The position numbers and the translations under genes are program-made. Positions 32,929 through 41,458 of a DNA stretch of 64,000 bases are shown in pieces. Within the stretch, counting starts at the first letter, position 1, and every line of letters starts with the position of its first letter. The notes under the pieces were generated by a model. That model did not search any database and was not told the DNA's origin. It saw only the letters and a program-made list of their open reading frames with translations. Source of the DNA: Anaerolineaceae bacterium (GTDB taxonomy: Bacteria; Chloroflexota; Anaerolineae; Anaerolineales; Anaerolineaceae); the NCBI GenBank assembly GCA_017417055.1, contig JAFPZX010000086.1, positions 1 to 64,000 of the forward strand, read 5' to 3'.

Positions 32929-33861
32929 ATGAGCGTAATGGGTATGGACGAGAATCAAAAAAAACATGTCACCTGTGTGGGAGGCGCGAATATTGATATC
33001 CAGGGTTTTTCCGGACGGGTGATCAATCTGCGGGATTCCAACCCTGGCGCAGTGCGGCTGTGCCCCGGCGGTGTAGGACGAAATATCGCGGAAAACCTGG
33101 CCTGGTTTGGCGCTGATGTGCAGATGGTTTCCGCAGTAGGCGAGGATCCTTTCGCGGAAATCATCCTGAAAAGCTGTTCCGAGGCGGGAATCGATGTTTC
33201 AAATATCGAAAGAATTCCCGGCAAACGCTCGTCCGTTTATCTGGTGCTGACTGACAGTGACGGGGATATGCTGGCCGCGATTTCCGATATGCATATTCTC
33301 AAAGAGATGGATGCCGGCTTTATCCTGCGTCATGCAGATGCTTTTGAACAAGCGGATGCCATTGTGCTGGATCCAAATCTCTCTCCGGAATCGCTCGAAG
33401 CTTTGATCTCCGGATGGTCCCGGAAACCTTTGTTTGCTGATCCAATCTCGACTACCTATGCGGCCTCACTGAAAAAATATCTTGGCGCGCTGCATATGAT
33501 CAAATGCAACCGGCAGGAGGCCGAGATTTTTGCGGAAATGCCAATTCATAATGATTCGGACCTGGAAAGGGCAGCGGATCGGATTTTGAAAACAGGTACT
33601 GAATGTGCAGTGATTACATTGGGAAGCGATGGGGTTTTTTATAAAGATAAAAGCGGTCTGCAGCTGCGGAAATTCCACAAGCCTCTGGACCCTGTCAGCG
33701 CTACCGGGGCGGGAGATTCATTCACTGCGGCCATGGTTTATGGCTGGCTGAATAGGATGACTCCGGAGACTTCACTGGAACTGGCAATGACAGCCGCGGA
33801 GATAACGATCATGAGTGAAAAGACCGTGACGCCGGAAATAAGGATGTTAGTTAGTGGATAG
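32929..33861 (+). CDS. psuK: Pseudouridine kinase
   Basis: A 310-residue PfkB-family kinase: CVGGANIDIQGFSGRVI start, first signature around CPGGVGRNIAENLAWFG, second signature SATGAGDSFTAAMVYGW with the catalytic Asp in GAGD. The assignment to pseudouridine as substrate rests on the next gene, psuG. The kinase makes pseudouridine 5'-phosphate and PsuG splits it. The two genes are 127 bases apart, separated by a heptamer tract and a TATAAT at 33948-33953. The start at 32929 lacks a ribosome site, consistent with a leaderless message. ATGs at 32938 and 32944 are alternatives. Confidence 0.85.
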   Translation: MSVMGMDENQKKHVTCVGGANIDIQGFSGRVINLRDSNPGAVRLCPGGVGRNIAENLAWFGADVQMVSAVGEDPFAEIILKSCSEAGIDVSNIERIPGKRSSVYLVLTDSDGDMLAAISDMHILKEMDAGFILRHADAFEQADAIVLDPNLSPESLEALISGWSRKPLFADPISTTYAASLKKYLGALHMIKCNRQEAEIFAEMPIHNDSDLERAADRILKTGTECAVITLGSDGVFYKDKSGLQLRKFHKPLDPVSATGAGDSFTAAMVYGWLNRMTPETSLELAMTAAEITIMSEKTVTPEIRMLVSG

Positions 33862-33915
33862 GTTTTAGGTTTCAGGTGGCAGGCAATAGGCAGTAGTGGA
33901 TAGGTTATAGGTTGC
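33862..33915. repeat. Heptamer tract (TAGGTTT/CAGGTGG type) between psuK and psuG
   Basis: Words such as TAGGTTTTAGGTTTCAGGTGG repeat directly after the psuK stop codon. Confidence 0.65.
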
Positions 33916-33988
33916 TTTGACTTGGTGCTGAACATTGACGAAAGATGTATAATTAAACTCAATATGTATATTTAGGAAGGATTGTTTT

Positions 33989-34894
33989 ATGTATCAGGAT
34001 TATTTGGAAGTATTACCGGAAATTCAGGACGCGATTCATGACGGGAAACCGGTTGTTGCGTTGGAATCAACAATCATTTCTCATGGAATGCCTTATCCGG
34101 AAAATGAGAAGTTTGCCAATGATGTGGAAGCGCTGATCCGGAAAGAAGGAGCGGTTCCCGCAACGATTGCCGTTATTAACGGTAAGTTGAAAGTTGGGCT
34201 CTCACCGGATGATCTGAGTCTGATGGCAAGCGGAAAGAATATTGCCAAAGTTTCCCGCCGGGACCTGCCTTATCTGGTGGCGATGAAACAGACCGGTGCT
34301 ACAACTGTCACGACGACCATGATGATAGCAGCCATGGCCGGCATCAAGGTTTTTGCTACCGGCGGTATCGGCGGTGTCCATCGCGGCGCTCCACATTCTT
34401 TTGATATTTCCGCTGACCTGCAGGAACTGGCTCACACCAATGTGGCCGTAGTCTGCGCGGGCTGTAAATCGATCCTGGATATTGGTCTGACACTGGAATA
34501 TCTGGAAACCTTCGGCGTACCGGTACTGTGCATGGGCACGAAGAAATTCCCGGCGTTTTATTGCAAGGAAAGCGGTTTTGAGGGTGATTATGAATGTGAC
34601 ACACCGGAAGAAGCAGCTGCCGTGATCCGCGCGAAATGGGACATGGGTCTGAACGGCGGTGTTCTGATCGCCAACCCGATTCCTGATGAATGGGCAATGG
34701 ATCCCGTCCGGATGAACAAGGTTATCGATGAAGCAGTTGCTGAAGCTGAACGTCAGCATATTCACGGCAAGAACATTACTCCGTTCCTGCTGGCACGGAT
34801 CAAGGATGTTACCGGCGGTGACAGTCTGGCTTCCAACATTCAGCTTGCATTTAACAACGCGAAGATGGCTGCTAAAATCGCGGCAGCATTGTAG
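33989..34894 (+). CDS. psuG: Pseudouridine-5'-phosphate glycosidase
   Basis: A 301-residue enzyme that reversibly cleaves the C-C glycosidic bond of pseudouridine 5'-phosphate to uracil and ribose 5-phosphate. Recognisable blocks are ALESTIISHGMPYPEN, PATIAVINGKLKVGLS, KVSRRDLPYLVAMKQTGATTV, VFATGGIGGVHRGA, GCKSILDIGLTLEYLETFGVPV and NGGVLIANPIP. The length is that of the family. AGGAAGG precedes the ATG. Together with psuK it recycles pseudouridine from RNA turnover. Confidence 0.95.
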   Translation: MYQDYLEVLPEIQDAIHDGKPVVALESTIISHGMPYPENEKFANDVEALIRKEGAVPATIAVINGKLKVGLSPDDLSLMASGKNIAKVSRRDLPYLVAMKQTGATTVTTTMMIAAMAGIKVFATGGIGGVHRGAPHSFDISADLQELAHTNVAVVCAGCKSILDIGLTLEYLETFGVPVLCMGTKKFPAFYCKESGFEGDYECDTPEEAAAVIRAKWDMGLNGGVLIANPIPDEWAMDPVRMNKVIDEAVAEAERQHIHGKNITPFLLARIKDVTGGDSLASNIQLAFNNAKMAAKIAAAL

Positions 34895-34933
34895 TTTTAC
34901 AGAAAAACAGAATATGAATACGAGGGAAAGAGC

Positions 34934-36778
34934 GTGATATTTCTGTTGTTGGTGCCTCATCTGATCCTGCTCTCGGGACCGGATTTGATTTCCGCCGCTG
35001 CAGCTGTTTTGATTTACCTTGCGGGTGGGCTCTTTGTTTCCCATTACGAAAAAACACATTCACCTAAGGCGGTTTTTCAATTTCACTATCCGGTCATAAC
35101 CACTTCGATAACGCTGGGGCTCGGTGCCTTGTTTTACCTGCGGTGGCAGCATTTTGCGTTTTTTTCCTCATGGGAGTCATTGCCGCAGATGCCTGCAAAA
35201 CGTATCTGCGGTATCTTTTGTGCAGGATTGGTTATCCTGGCTCTCTTCGGGTCTGACCGGCTTGTTTCCATCATCGCTTCAATGATCAATGGCGATGAGG
35301 ATGGCTCTGACTCAAAGCATGAAACGGTTTTTATCGGGATCTGCTCCGCTGTAATGATGACGCTGGCATCCAAATGCTCTCCGTTTTATGCCTTCAATGA
35401 CTGGGTCGATCCACATACGATGTTCACGGTCGGGAAATCCATTTTACACGGGATGCTGCCTTACCGGGATGTCTATGAGCAAAAAGGGCCTTTGCTTTTA
35501 TTATGGCATTCGCTCGGTGCGCTGATTTCATTTGATACCCTTCACGGGATGTGGGTACTGGAGATTGTCAGCTGCTTCTTTTTCTTGCTTTTTGCCTACA
35601 AAATTATGCGGATGCGCCTGGGGACCGGTGCGCTTCCGCTGGTTCCCGTGTTGGCGCTGATCGTTTATACGGCTGTCTCGTTTGACCAGGGAGACAGTGC
35701 GGAGGAGTATTGTCTTCCTCTGCTGACGTACGCTTTATGGATCGGCTATCACCGGATCAAAAAGGGATTCCTGCCCAAACCAAAGGAATGGATCCTGATC
35801 GGGGTGACCTCCGGGTGCGTACTATGGATGAAATATTCCATGCTGGGGTTTTATCTTGGGTGGACCATCGCCATGTACCTCTTCGCTCGGGTCAAAAAGC
35901 AACGGATCGAATTATTCAAGGGAATTGGACTGGTAGCCGCCGGTGCGGCAATCACGACACTGCCGGTTCTGCTATGGTTTGCTTTCGCGGGCGGGTTGAA
36001 AGATCTCTTTGAAGTCTACTTCTACCAGAACATCTTCATGTATCCGAAAACGGCGGATATCTATGGACGTTTTGCGATTTTCAGCAACCTTTTCAGCGGT
36101 TTTTTGAATATGCTGGTGTTCAGCACACTGATTTCCATCACTTCAATCATCGGTATTTTCTGGTGCAAGGGAAATGAGAACAAAAATATCTTCCGTCTCG
36201 TTCACTGGTCTTTTGTTGTGATGTACCTGATTATTTATTTCAGCGGACGATTTTATTCCTATTATCCGCTGATTTTCGGTGTGTTTGCGCTTTTCGGTTT
36301 GATGGCGGTCGTGGATATTATTGAACGGCGGCTGAGGTCCGGTTTGCTGCAGTATTTTGAGTCGAATATGATGACGGCTGTTTCTTTGTGTGCCTGTGTA
36401 TTCGGTATATTTTTCTTTGCGGGGAACATGCGTTCCCTGGCCTTCGAAAAAGAAGATTACCCACAATATCAGGCAAAAGCACTGATTGAGGCTTCATCAA
36501 TCGAAAACCCAACACTGCTGAATTACAATTTCCTGGATATGGGAGTGAATACCGTCGCCGGACTGCTGCCCAACCAGCGCTTTTTCTGCGGATTCAACCT
36601 TCCTTTGAAAGATATCGATATTGAACAGAATGCCTGTATTCAAAATGGCTGTACCGATTATGTGTTGACATTTATGCGTACGATTGAGTCGCCTCACTAC
36701 GAACTCGTCGGAAAATTCCCCGCAACTTACAACCTCGCCGGCATCCGCCCGACATATAATCTGTATATTAGACGTTAG
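34934..36778 (+). CDS. GT-C type membrane glycosyltransferase-like protein
   Basis: A 614-residue integral membrane protein with at least ten membrane segments. The segment FNDWVDPHTMFTVGKSILHG then PYRDVYEQKGPLL is typical of GT39/GT-C proteins of bacteria, where an early acidic residue in an external loop acts in catalysis with a polyprenyl-phosphate sugar donor. The C-terminal 90 residues are soluble and external. The start is a GTG with GAGGGAAAG upstream, 40 bases after psuG. Two more large membrane proteins of this general type lie at 51752 and 53703. The acceptor is unknown. Confidence 0.75.
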   Translation: MIFLLLVPHLILLSGPDLISAAAAVLIYLAGGLFVSHYEKTHSPKAVFQFHYPVITTSITLGLGALFYLRWQHFAFFSSWESLPQMPAKRICGIFCAGLVILALFGSDRLVSIIASMINGDEDGSDSKHETVFIGICSAVMMTLASKCSPFYAFNDWVDPHTMFTVGKSILHGMLPYRDVYEQKGPLLLLWHSLGALISFDTLHGMWVLEIVSCFFFLLFAYKIMRMRLGTGALPLVPVLALIVYTAVSFDQGDSAEEYCLPLLTYALWIGYHRIKKGFLPKPKEWILIGVTSGCVLWMKYSMLGFYLGWTIAMYLFARVKKQRIELFKGIGLVAAGAAITTLPVLLWFAFAGGLKDLFEVYFYQNIFMYPKTADIYGRFAIFSNLFSGFLNMLVFSTLISITSIIGIFWCKGNENKNIFRLVHWSFVVMYLIIYFSGRFYSYYPLIFGVFALFGLMAVVDIIERRLRSGLLQYFESNMMTAVSLCACVFGIFFFAGNMRSLAFEKEDYPQYQAKALIEASSIENPTLLNYNFLDMGVNTVAGLLPNQRFFCGFNLPLKDIDIEQNACIQNGCTDYVLTFMRTIESPHYELVGKFPATYNLAGIRPTYNLYIRR

Positions 36779-36953
36779 TTGTTAGACATTAGTTATTAGA
36801 CGTTTGTTTGATGGCAGATGGTAATTTTTAGACATCGAATTTAGGAATTATGATGTTTTAGTTGTATCTAATGATTATGTCTAAGTGTTGGAAAATTATT
36901 TTGGTATGACATATAGATACATACGTCATACGTCATACATCTTACGTCTAAAA
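36776..36953. repeat. Heptamer-like tract (TAGACGTTAGT/CATACGTCATA)
   Basis: Short imperfect tandem words (TTAGACATTAGT, ATACGTCATACGTCATAC) fill the gap between two convergent genes. Confidence 0.6.
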
Positions 36954-38183
36954 TCATAAAACCGGCGTTAATGTCGGAAGGAGTGTATCCGTCGGGCGTG
37001 GTGTATTTGTGGGCCATAGTGTTTTTGTGGGTGTATTCGTAAAAGTAGGCACACGGGTGTCCGTTGGACGAGGCGTACGTGTCGGCGTTATTGTGTAAGT
37101 GTTCGTCGGAGTCGGCGTGATCGTCGGCGTGTTGCTGGGCGTCAGGGTATTGGTCGGCGTCCGTGTAATCGTAGGCGTAGGTGTAATCGACGGTGTCCAG
37201 GTAATTGTCGGTGTGAGCGTTATCGTTGGTGTCAGCGTGATTGTTGGAGTCCAGGTAGGCGTCGGCGTCCGCGTCGGTGTGGGCGTATTGGACGGCGTCG
37301 GCGTAAAGGTATTCGTAATTGTCGGCGTGAATGTACGCGTCGGAGATGGCGTTATGGTTGGAGACAGGGTAATCGTCGGTGTATGTGTAGGCGGCATTCC
37401 CACCACCGTGAACCGTCCGGAGTTGATCCATTCTTCGTTGACAAACATCTGCAGTTCATATTCGCCCGGAAGCCAGCGGTCCGGTGTTTCAGAACTGCAG
37501 GTGGTGCGGTAATATCCGCCGGTACTGCCTTCATAAACCGAAGCGCTGGAACACATCGTTACCCAGTCGTCCACCCGATACCAAACAAATGCCAGGTGGG
37601 AACCGCTGACCATCCGGTCATAACTAAAAAACGCTGTGATTTCCCGAATCGGGTTGTCAAATTCTTCTTTGGTCTCCACCGGCATGCCATTTGAGCCGAT
37701 TTCCAGAGTGAATGTGATGGGACTGACAACCACATTGGTCCCTCTCAGTGTCCCTTCGCTTTGAATATGCAGGTCATCCGGCAATGATGGCGTGTTGGTA
37801 ACGGAAGGCGTGTTGGTGATCGTCGGAGACAGCGTGAGCGTTTCCGTCGGGGTGATGGTTGGCGTCAGAGTAATAGTGGGCGTAAGTGTTGCTGTCGGCG
37901 TGGGAACGACGATGGAATAGATGGTCTGTTCCCCATAGCGGTTCAGCAAAAACGCGAACACGCCCATAAAGAGGCTGAAAAAAACCAAACGCCAGCCTCG
38001 AGAAACCATTTGCTGGCGTTTTTGAAAAAAGGTGATGCGGCTTCCTTTTCGGATCGTGTTGATACCGATAATAAAGGTAATCACTGCCACAAGTGCGGAT
38101 AGAATGAATCCCGTCTGCACACCGGAAGTGAAATCCATGTGCAGCGATTCTCCGTTTAGTGGAAAAATATTCAGACCATCCAC
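36954..38183 (-). CDS. Membrane-anchored surface protein with Thr-Pro repeats
   Basis: A 409-residue protein with two N-terminal membrane segments (about 22-42 and 64-83), a short TPT stretch, an external domain of about 130 residues (EGTLRGTNVVVSP, YELQMFVNEEWINSGRFTVVG), and a long C-terminal tail of xTPTxTxTPT repeats (about 270-409). Such Thr-Pro tails are frequent in Anaerolineae surface proteins and probably span the cell wall or carry glycans. The start is a GTG with GGAGAAGG 7 bases upstream. The lipoprotein gene at 38203 lies just upstream in the same direction, so the two may be cotranscribed. Confidence 0.75.
   Translation of the reverse strand: MDGLNIFPLNGESLHMDFTSGVQTGFILSALVAVITFIIGINTIRKGSRITFFQKRQQMVSRGWRLVFFSLFMGVFAFLLNRYGEQTIYSIVVPTPTATLTPTITLTPTITPTETLTLSPTITNTPSVTNTPSLPDDLHIQSEGTLRGTNVVVSPITFTLEIGSNGMPVETKEEFDNPIREITAFFSYDRMVSGSHLAFVWYRVDDWVTMCSSASVYEGSTGGYYRTTCSSETPDRWLPGEYELQMFVNEEWINSGRFTVVGMPPTHTPTITLSPTITPSPTRTFTPTITNTFTPTPSNTPTPTRTPTPTWTPTITLTPTITLTPTITWTPSITPTPTITRTPTNTLTPSNTPTITPTPTNTYTITPTRTPRPTDTRVPTFTNTPTKTLWPTNTPRPTDTLLPTLTPVL
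36965..37390 (-). repeat. Thr-Pro coding tandem repeat DNA
   Basis: A 6/12-base periodic repeat (units like GTCGGCGTG and ATTGTCGGCGTG on the plus strand) that encodes the Thr-Pro tail. Its length may vary between strains. Confidence 0.85.
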
Positions 38184-38202
38184 CGCATCACCTTCTCCGA
38201 TT

Positions 38203-39249
38203 TTATCTTACGTCAACCGTCAGACGATAGTTTGAAGGCTGGTCCATGGAAATAACTTCGATCAGATAGTCCTGTGTCGCGGGAACAACAGCATACCAGC
38301 TTGGTGAATAGGCTGTGTAATCCATATAAACAAGGCCTGTCTGCAGTCCCGAAATCCGCAGAAATGAATTCGGCTGCGGACCGGAGTAATCATCGATGCG
38401 GGCTGTCTGACCGGCAAACATGTAGGCAGTGTAGCTCACGACACTGTAGGGTGCAAGCGTCCCACTCATGGAAGTTGCCGTACTGCCGGCCGGGATGGTG
38501 ACTCTTGCCGGGATGAAAATCTGAATCGTGAAGTTTTCCGCGTAGCCTTGTGAGTGAATATTCACATAATAAGTGGCCGTGCGTGGAAGGTACATCGAGT
38601 AACTGTTCATCCGCTGTGTGGAATCCAAAAATACATTCCCGTACACATCGGATACGCTCAGTACAGACGTGCCGCTGTCGGATGAGAGCAGGACAAGAAA
38701 GTTCTGATTGGCGAAGGCGTAAAAATTGTAGCTCACAACCCCGCCGGCTGGAACATACCCAGAAATGACAGCCGAAGTGGCACCCTGTGCAAAATAGATG
38801 GATTGTCCGGTTTGAAGGGTTGAGGGCGGAATATAGCTCAGTGGTGCCAGCTGACCGGAGGGTACGCTTTTTTGAATTATGGACTGCTGTTCCGGATACG
38901 TGATGGTGTGGTTGTTTTTGATTACCAGGTCATCATCAGCCGCAGTCTGCTGTGCGGTGTTCAGCGCGGCAGAAGGTTTCCGAAAGTTCAGCGATGCGGT
39001 TTTCGGATAATCAACAGCCGATCTTCCAGGATTGGTGATCATCGGGATCTCTTCATTATTACCGTCCGTCGAATTTTCGGGAACGCTTTCGTTTCCATTG
39101 CTGTTTTCGATGTTCTGCTGTTCTTCGATATTGCTCACCGGCACAGCAGTAGGCGTTGGTGCTGTTTTTGGCGCGTTGCAGGCTGCTGCAATCAAAGCAA
39201 TAACAGAGAAACAAATCATCATAACAATCATTTTATAAGTTGGCTTCAT
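38203..39249 (-). CDS. Lipoprotein with two PPC-like beta domains
   Basis: A 348-residue predicted lipoprotein. The signal peptide ends in a lipobox (LIAAAC, Cys24), followed by a polar, Thr/Asn-rich linker. Two similar beta-sandwich segments (about 150-245 and 250-345) each begin with a GxxxxVxGxLxPxxVVSY(N/T)xYxFAxQ pattern, as in bacterial pre-peptidase C-terminal (PPC) domains. It is probably anchored outside the membrane and binds surfaces or protects partners. It is followed 20 bases later by the Thr-Pro repeat protein. Confidence 0.75.
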   Translation of the reverse strand: MKPTYKMIVMMICFSVIALIAAACNAPKTAPTPTAVPVSNIEEQQNIENSNGNESVPENSTDGNNEEIPMITNPGRSAVDYPKTASLNFRKPSAALNTAQQTAADDDLVIKNNHTITYPEQQSIIQKSVPSGQLAPLSYIPPSTLQTGQSIYFAQGATSAVISGYVPAGGVVSYNFYAFANQNFLVLLSSDSGTSVLSVSDVYGNVFLDSTQRMNSYSMYLPRTATYYVNIHSQGYAENFTIQIFIPARVTIPAGSTATSMSGTLAPYSVVSYTAYMFAGQTARIDDYSGPQPNSFLRISGLQTGLVYMDYTAYSPSWYAVVPATQDYLIEVISMDQPSNYRLTVDVR

Positions 39250-39290
39250 TTTTCACTCCTGTTCAATTATTAATTTAAAAGAACCTTACT

Positions 39291-40811
39291 CTAACCTGCT
39301 CCATCGGCATGAATTTCATTCTGATTATCATCTCCTGCCTGTGAAGAAGGATGATTCACGTCATTAATTTCCGTAATAATATCCCTGATTTGATCCCAGA
39401 TTTCGGGAATATTTTCCGGTTTAGCAGATGGATTGAAGATGTAATTAAACCCATCCGCAAGAATCAGTTGATCTGTCAGCCAGTTTTCATCCGCGTCATT
39501 GCTGACCAGATATTGCCGATAAGAGAGCGTTTGGTAAAGCTTATCTTCTCCACTCTTGCGATACAGTGTTGTGATTGCGTCACTATCCTGCACCGGCCAT
39601 CCATTTGCCGCAAGCGCAAGTTCAGCGGCGTGCTCTCCCTGATAAAGCCAGCGGATGAAATGCCATGCCGCGTTAAGTTTTCTCGCGTCTTCGCTTTCAG
39701 GGACAGCGATCGAAACCATATCGGCAGCGATGCGCGGGTTCTGTTTTTCTCCGCTTTCCCGGGACGGATAAACAATCAAATCCCAGTTATCAAAACCGTG
39801 TTCCTCTGACTGTTCAAATGCATTATATTGACGTTTTGCATCGGAATAAGTTCCCGAATAAAATAAAGCATATCGATTTGCGAAATAATCATAAGGTTCT
39901 TTGACGCGGCTGTTCCAGGCGCAGCCGTTGTCAAAAAGGTTCCGCAGCCAGGAGGCTGTGTCGATAAAAACATCCCCGTTTTGAGAGCGGATCAGTTCGC
40001 CCGGATTTTCTCCCTTTTGCGTGAAAATCAGCATCCAGCTCAGTACGTCTTTTGGAGCAGAACTTACAATCCATCCGCCGGTTCCGTGTTTACTGTCGTC
40101 TTTATCGGTATAGTTGGCTTTCCCCGCAGCACAGGCCTGTTCCGCGAAAGAAGCCAGACCGGACGGATTGTCGGAATATCCAAGCTCGATCGCCCAGGTT
40201 TTGTTGTAAAACAAAAACGCAGGATCTGCCCAGAGCGGCAGCGCGTAATATGCTTCGTTTTGATTTTCTGTTTCCAGCATGACGTCCATCAGGGGTATGT
40301 TGTCATCCCCGGTAAGGGACAGTTCAGGCAAGTTCATAAAGGGGGAAAGATCCATGAGCGCTTTCCCGTAAACGTTTTGTCTTCGCAGCCAGGACGAATC
40401 TGCGATGATCAGGTCAGTTTTGCCGGTGCTGTCCTTTGAAGTGAAGCTGCCCAGCTCGTCCATGTTGTCTGCGTAAATTGACTGAACGGAGATCCCTTTC
40501 TCATTTTCCTTGTTGAATAAACTGACCAGTTCTTCCAGCTTTTTCTGTTCTGCGCCATAAAGGCTGCTGCGCAGAATTAGTTTAGTGCCTGCCAGATCTT
40601 CGGATGGAACGGTGAGATATTCCGGGACAGGCGTCGCTGTCGCGGTCGGCCTTTGTGTCGGTGTCGCTGATGGCGAAATGGGCGTACTGGTCCAATCCGG
40701 TGTCTGCGTAACTGTTGGAACCGGATTCGGAACGTTGCAGGAACAAACCAGCAGCAACATCAGAATGATACAGACGATCAGGACCGGGCGGTTTTTGAGG
40801 AAAACGCTCAT
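39291..40811 (-). CDS. Extracellular solute-binding lipoprotein (family 1)
   Basis: A 506-residue lipoprotein with a clear lipobox (LLVCSC, Cys at about 26), a TPT-rich linker and a family 1 binding fold: GTKLILRSSLYGAEQKKLEELV, TDLIIADSSWLRR, YYALPLWADPAFLFYNKTWA, and YPSRESGE, then a C-terminal helical lobe. Its ATG overlaps the stop of the metallohydrolase gene (4 bases), and that gene overlaps the M24 peptidase gene, so all three are coupled. No permease is nearby. Its ligand is unknown; a peptide or amino acid could fit the peptidase neighbour, but the fold usually binds sugars. Confidence 0.85.
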   Translation of the reverse strand: MSVFLKNRPVLIVCIILMLLLVCSCNVPNPVPTVTQTPDWTSTPISPSATPTQRPTATATPVPEYLTVPSEDLAGTKLILRSSLYGAEQKKLEELVSLFNKENEKGISVQSIYADNMDELGSFTSKDSTGKTDLIIADSSWLRRQNVYGKALMDLSPFMNLPELSLTGDDNIPLMDVMLETENQNEAYYALPLWADPAFLFYNKTWAIELGYSDNPSGLASFAEQACAAGKANYTDKDDSKHGTGGWIVSSAPKDVLSWMLIFTQKGENPGELIRSQNGDVFIDTASWLRNLFDNGCAWNSRVKEPYDYFANRYALFYSGTYSDAKRQYNAFEQSEEHGFDNWDLIVYPSRESGEKQNPRIAADMVSIAVPESEDARKLNAAWHFIRWLYQGEHAAELALAANGWPVQDSDAITTLYRKSGEDKLYQTLSYRQYLVSNDADENWLTDQLILADGFNYIFNPSAKPENIPEIWDQIRDIITEINDVNHPSSQAGDDNQNEIHADGAG

Positions 40812-41458
40812 GAATAAAAAACTCTCTCGCTGCGGACACGAGTGTAATACTCATGTCCGGGCATTATCAAGGTATCCTGCGGCAGTGTCAGAACTTTTTC
40901 ACAAATACTCTTGAATAAAGTCTTTTCGTCGCCGCCGGTCAGGTCTGTCCGCCCGTAACTGTGATAAAAGATCAGATCACCGGAAAACAACCACCCTGCG
41001 TGTTCGCAGTAAAAACAGCAATGCCCCGGTGCATGACCGGGCGTGAATAGAGTTTGAAATTTATATTTTCCAACGTGCAGTTCTTTCCCATCTTCAAGAT
41101 CCATCAGCGGATGGGGACAGTTCGTGATCAATGGGAACATGCTGCCTTTTGTACGAACTGCTTCGTCAAATAGGATTTCGTCTTTTGGATGAAGATGCGC
41201 TGTGATGTTCAGCTCTCTTGATTCAGGATAAGCTGTGCCGAGAATATGGTCGTAATGAGCGTGGGTAAGCCAATATTCGCGGGGCGTGTATCCCAGTTCA
41301 AGGATTTTCTGAAGCACCCTATCGAAATAAAATGACGGGTCAATAACAACACAGTCTTTGCTCTCTTCATCAAAAAGGGCGTATGTATTGTTATTGATCG
41401 GCCCGCAGATGAAAGGCAGTGCGTGCAGGGTTTCAAAAATTACTTCACTGACGTTCAT
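40808..41458 (-). CDS. MBL-fold metallohydrolase, glyoxalase II-like
   Basis: A 216-residue metallo-beta-lactamase-fold hydrolase. Metal motifs are THAHYDH, TPGHAPGHCCF, FSGDLIFY with the bridging Asp, and a final PGHEYYT. The length and the GPINNNTYALFDEESKDCVVIDP start are those of the glyoxalase II-like YcbL group, which hydrolyse thioesters or similar. It overlaps both neighbours by 4 bases, so it is translated as part of a three-gene unit with the M24 peptidase and the solute-binding lipoprotein. Confidence 0.88.
   Translation of the reverse strand: MNVSEVIFETLHALPFICGPINNNTYALFDEESKDCVVIDPSFYFDRVLQKILELGYTPREYWLTHAHYDHILGTAYPESRELNITAHLHPKDEILFDEAVRTKGSMFPLITNCPHPLMDLEDGKELHVGKYKFQTLFTPGHAPGHCCFYCEHAGWLFSGDLIFYHSYGRTDLTGGDEKTLFKSICEKVLTLPQDTLIMPGHEYYTRVRSERVFYS

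Noticed and set aside
33917..33953. TTGACT with TATAAT as a psuG promoter
   Set aside because: The spacer is 25 bases, too long for a sigma70 promoter; only the TATAAT is kept as a possible -10.
37099..37512. Plus-strand Val-Gly repeat reading frame
   Set aside because: It is the opposite-strand shadow of the Thr-Pro repeat; the minus strand has the membrane segments, ribosome site and a recognised domain layout.
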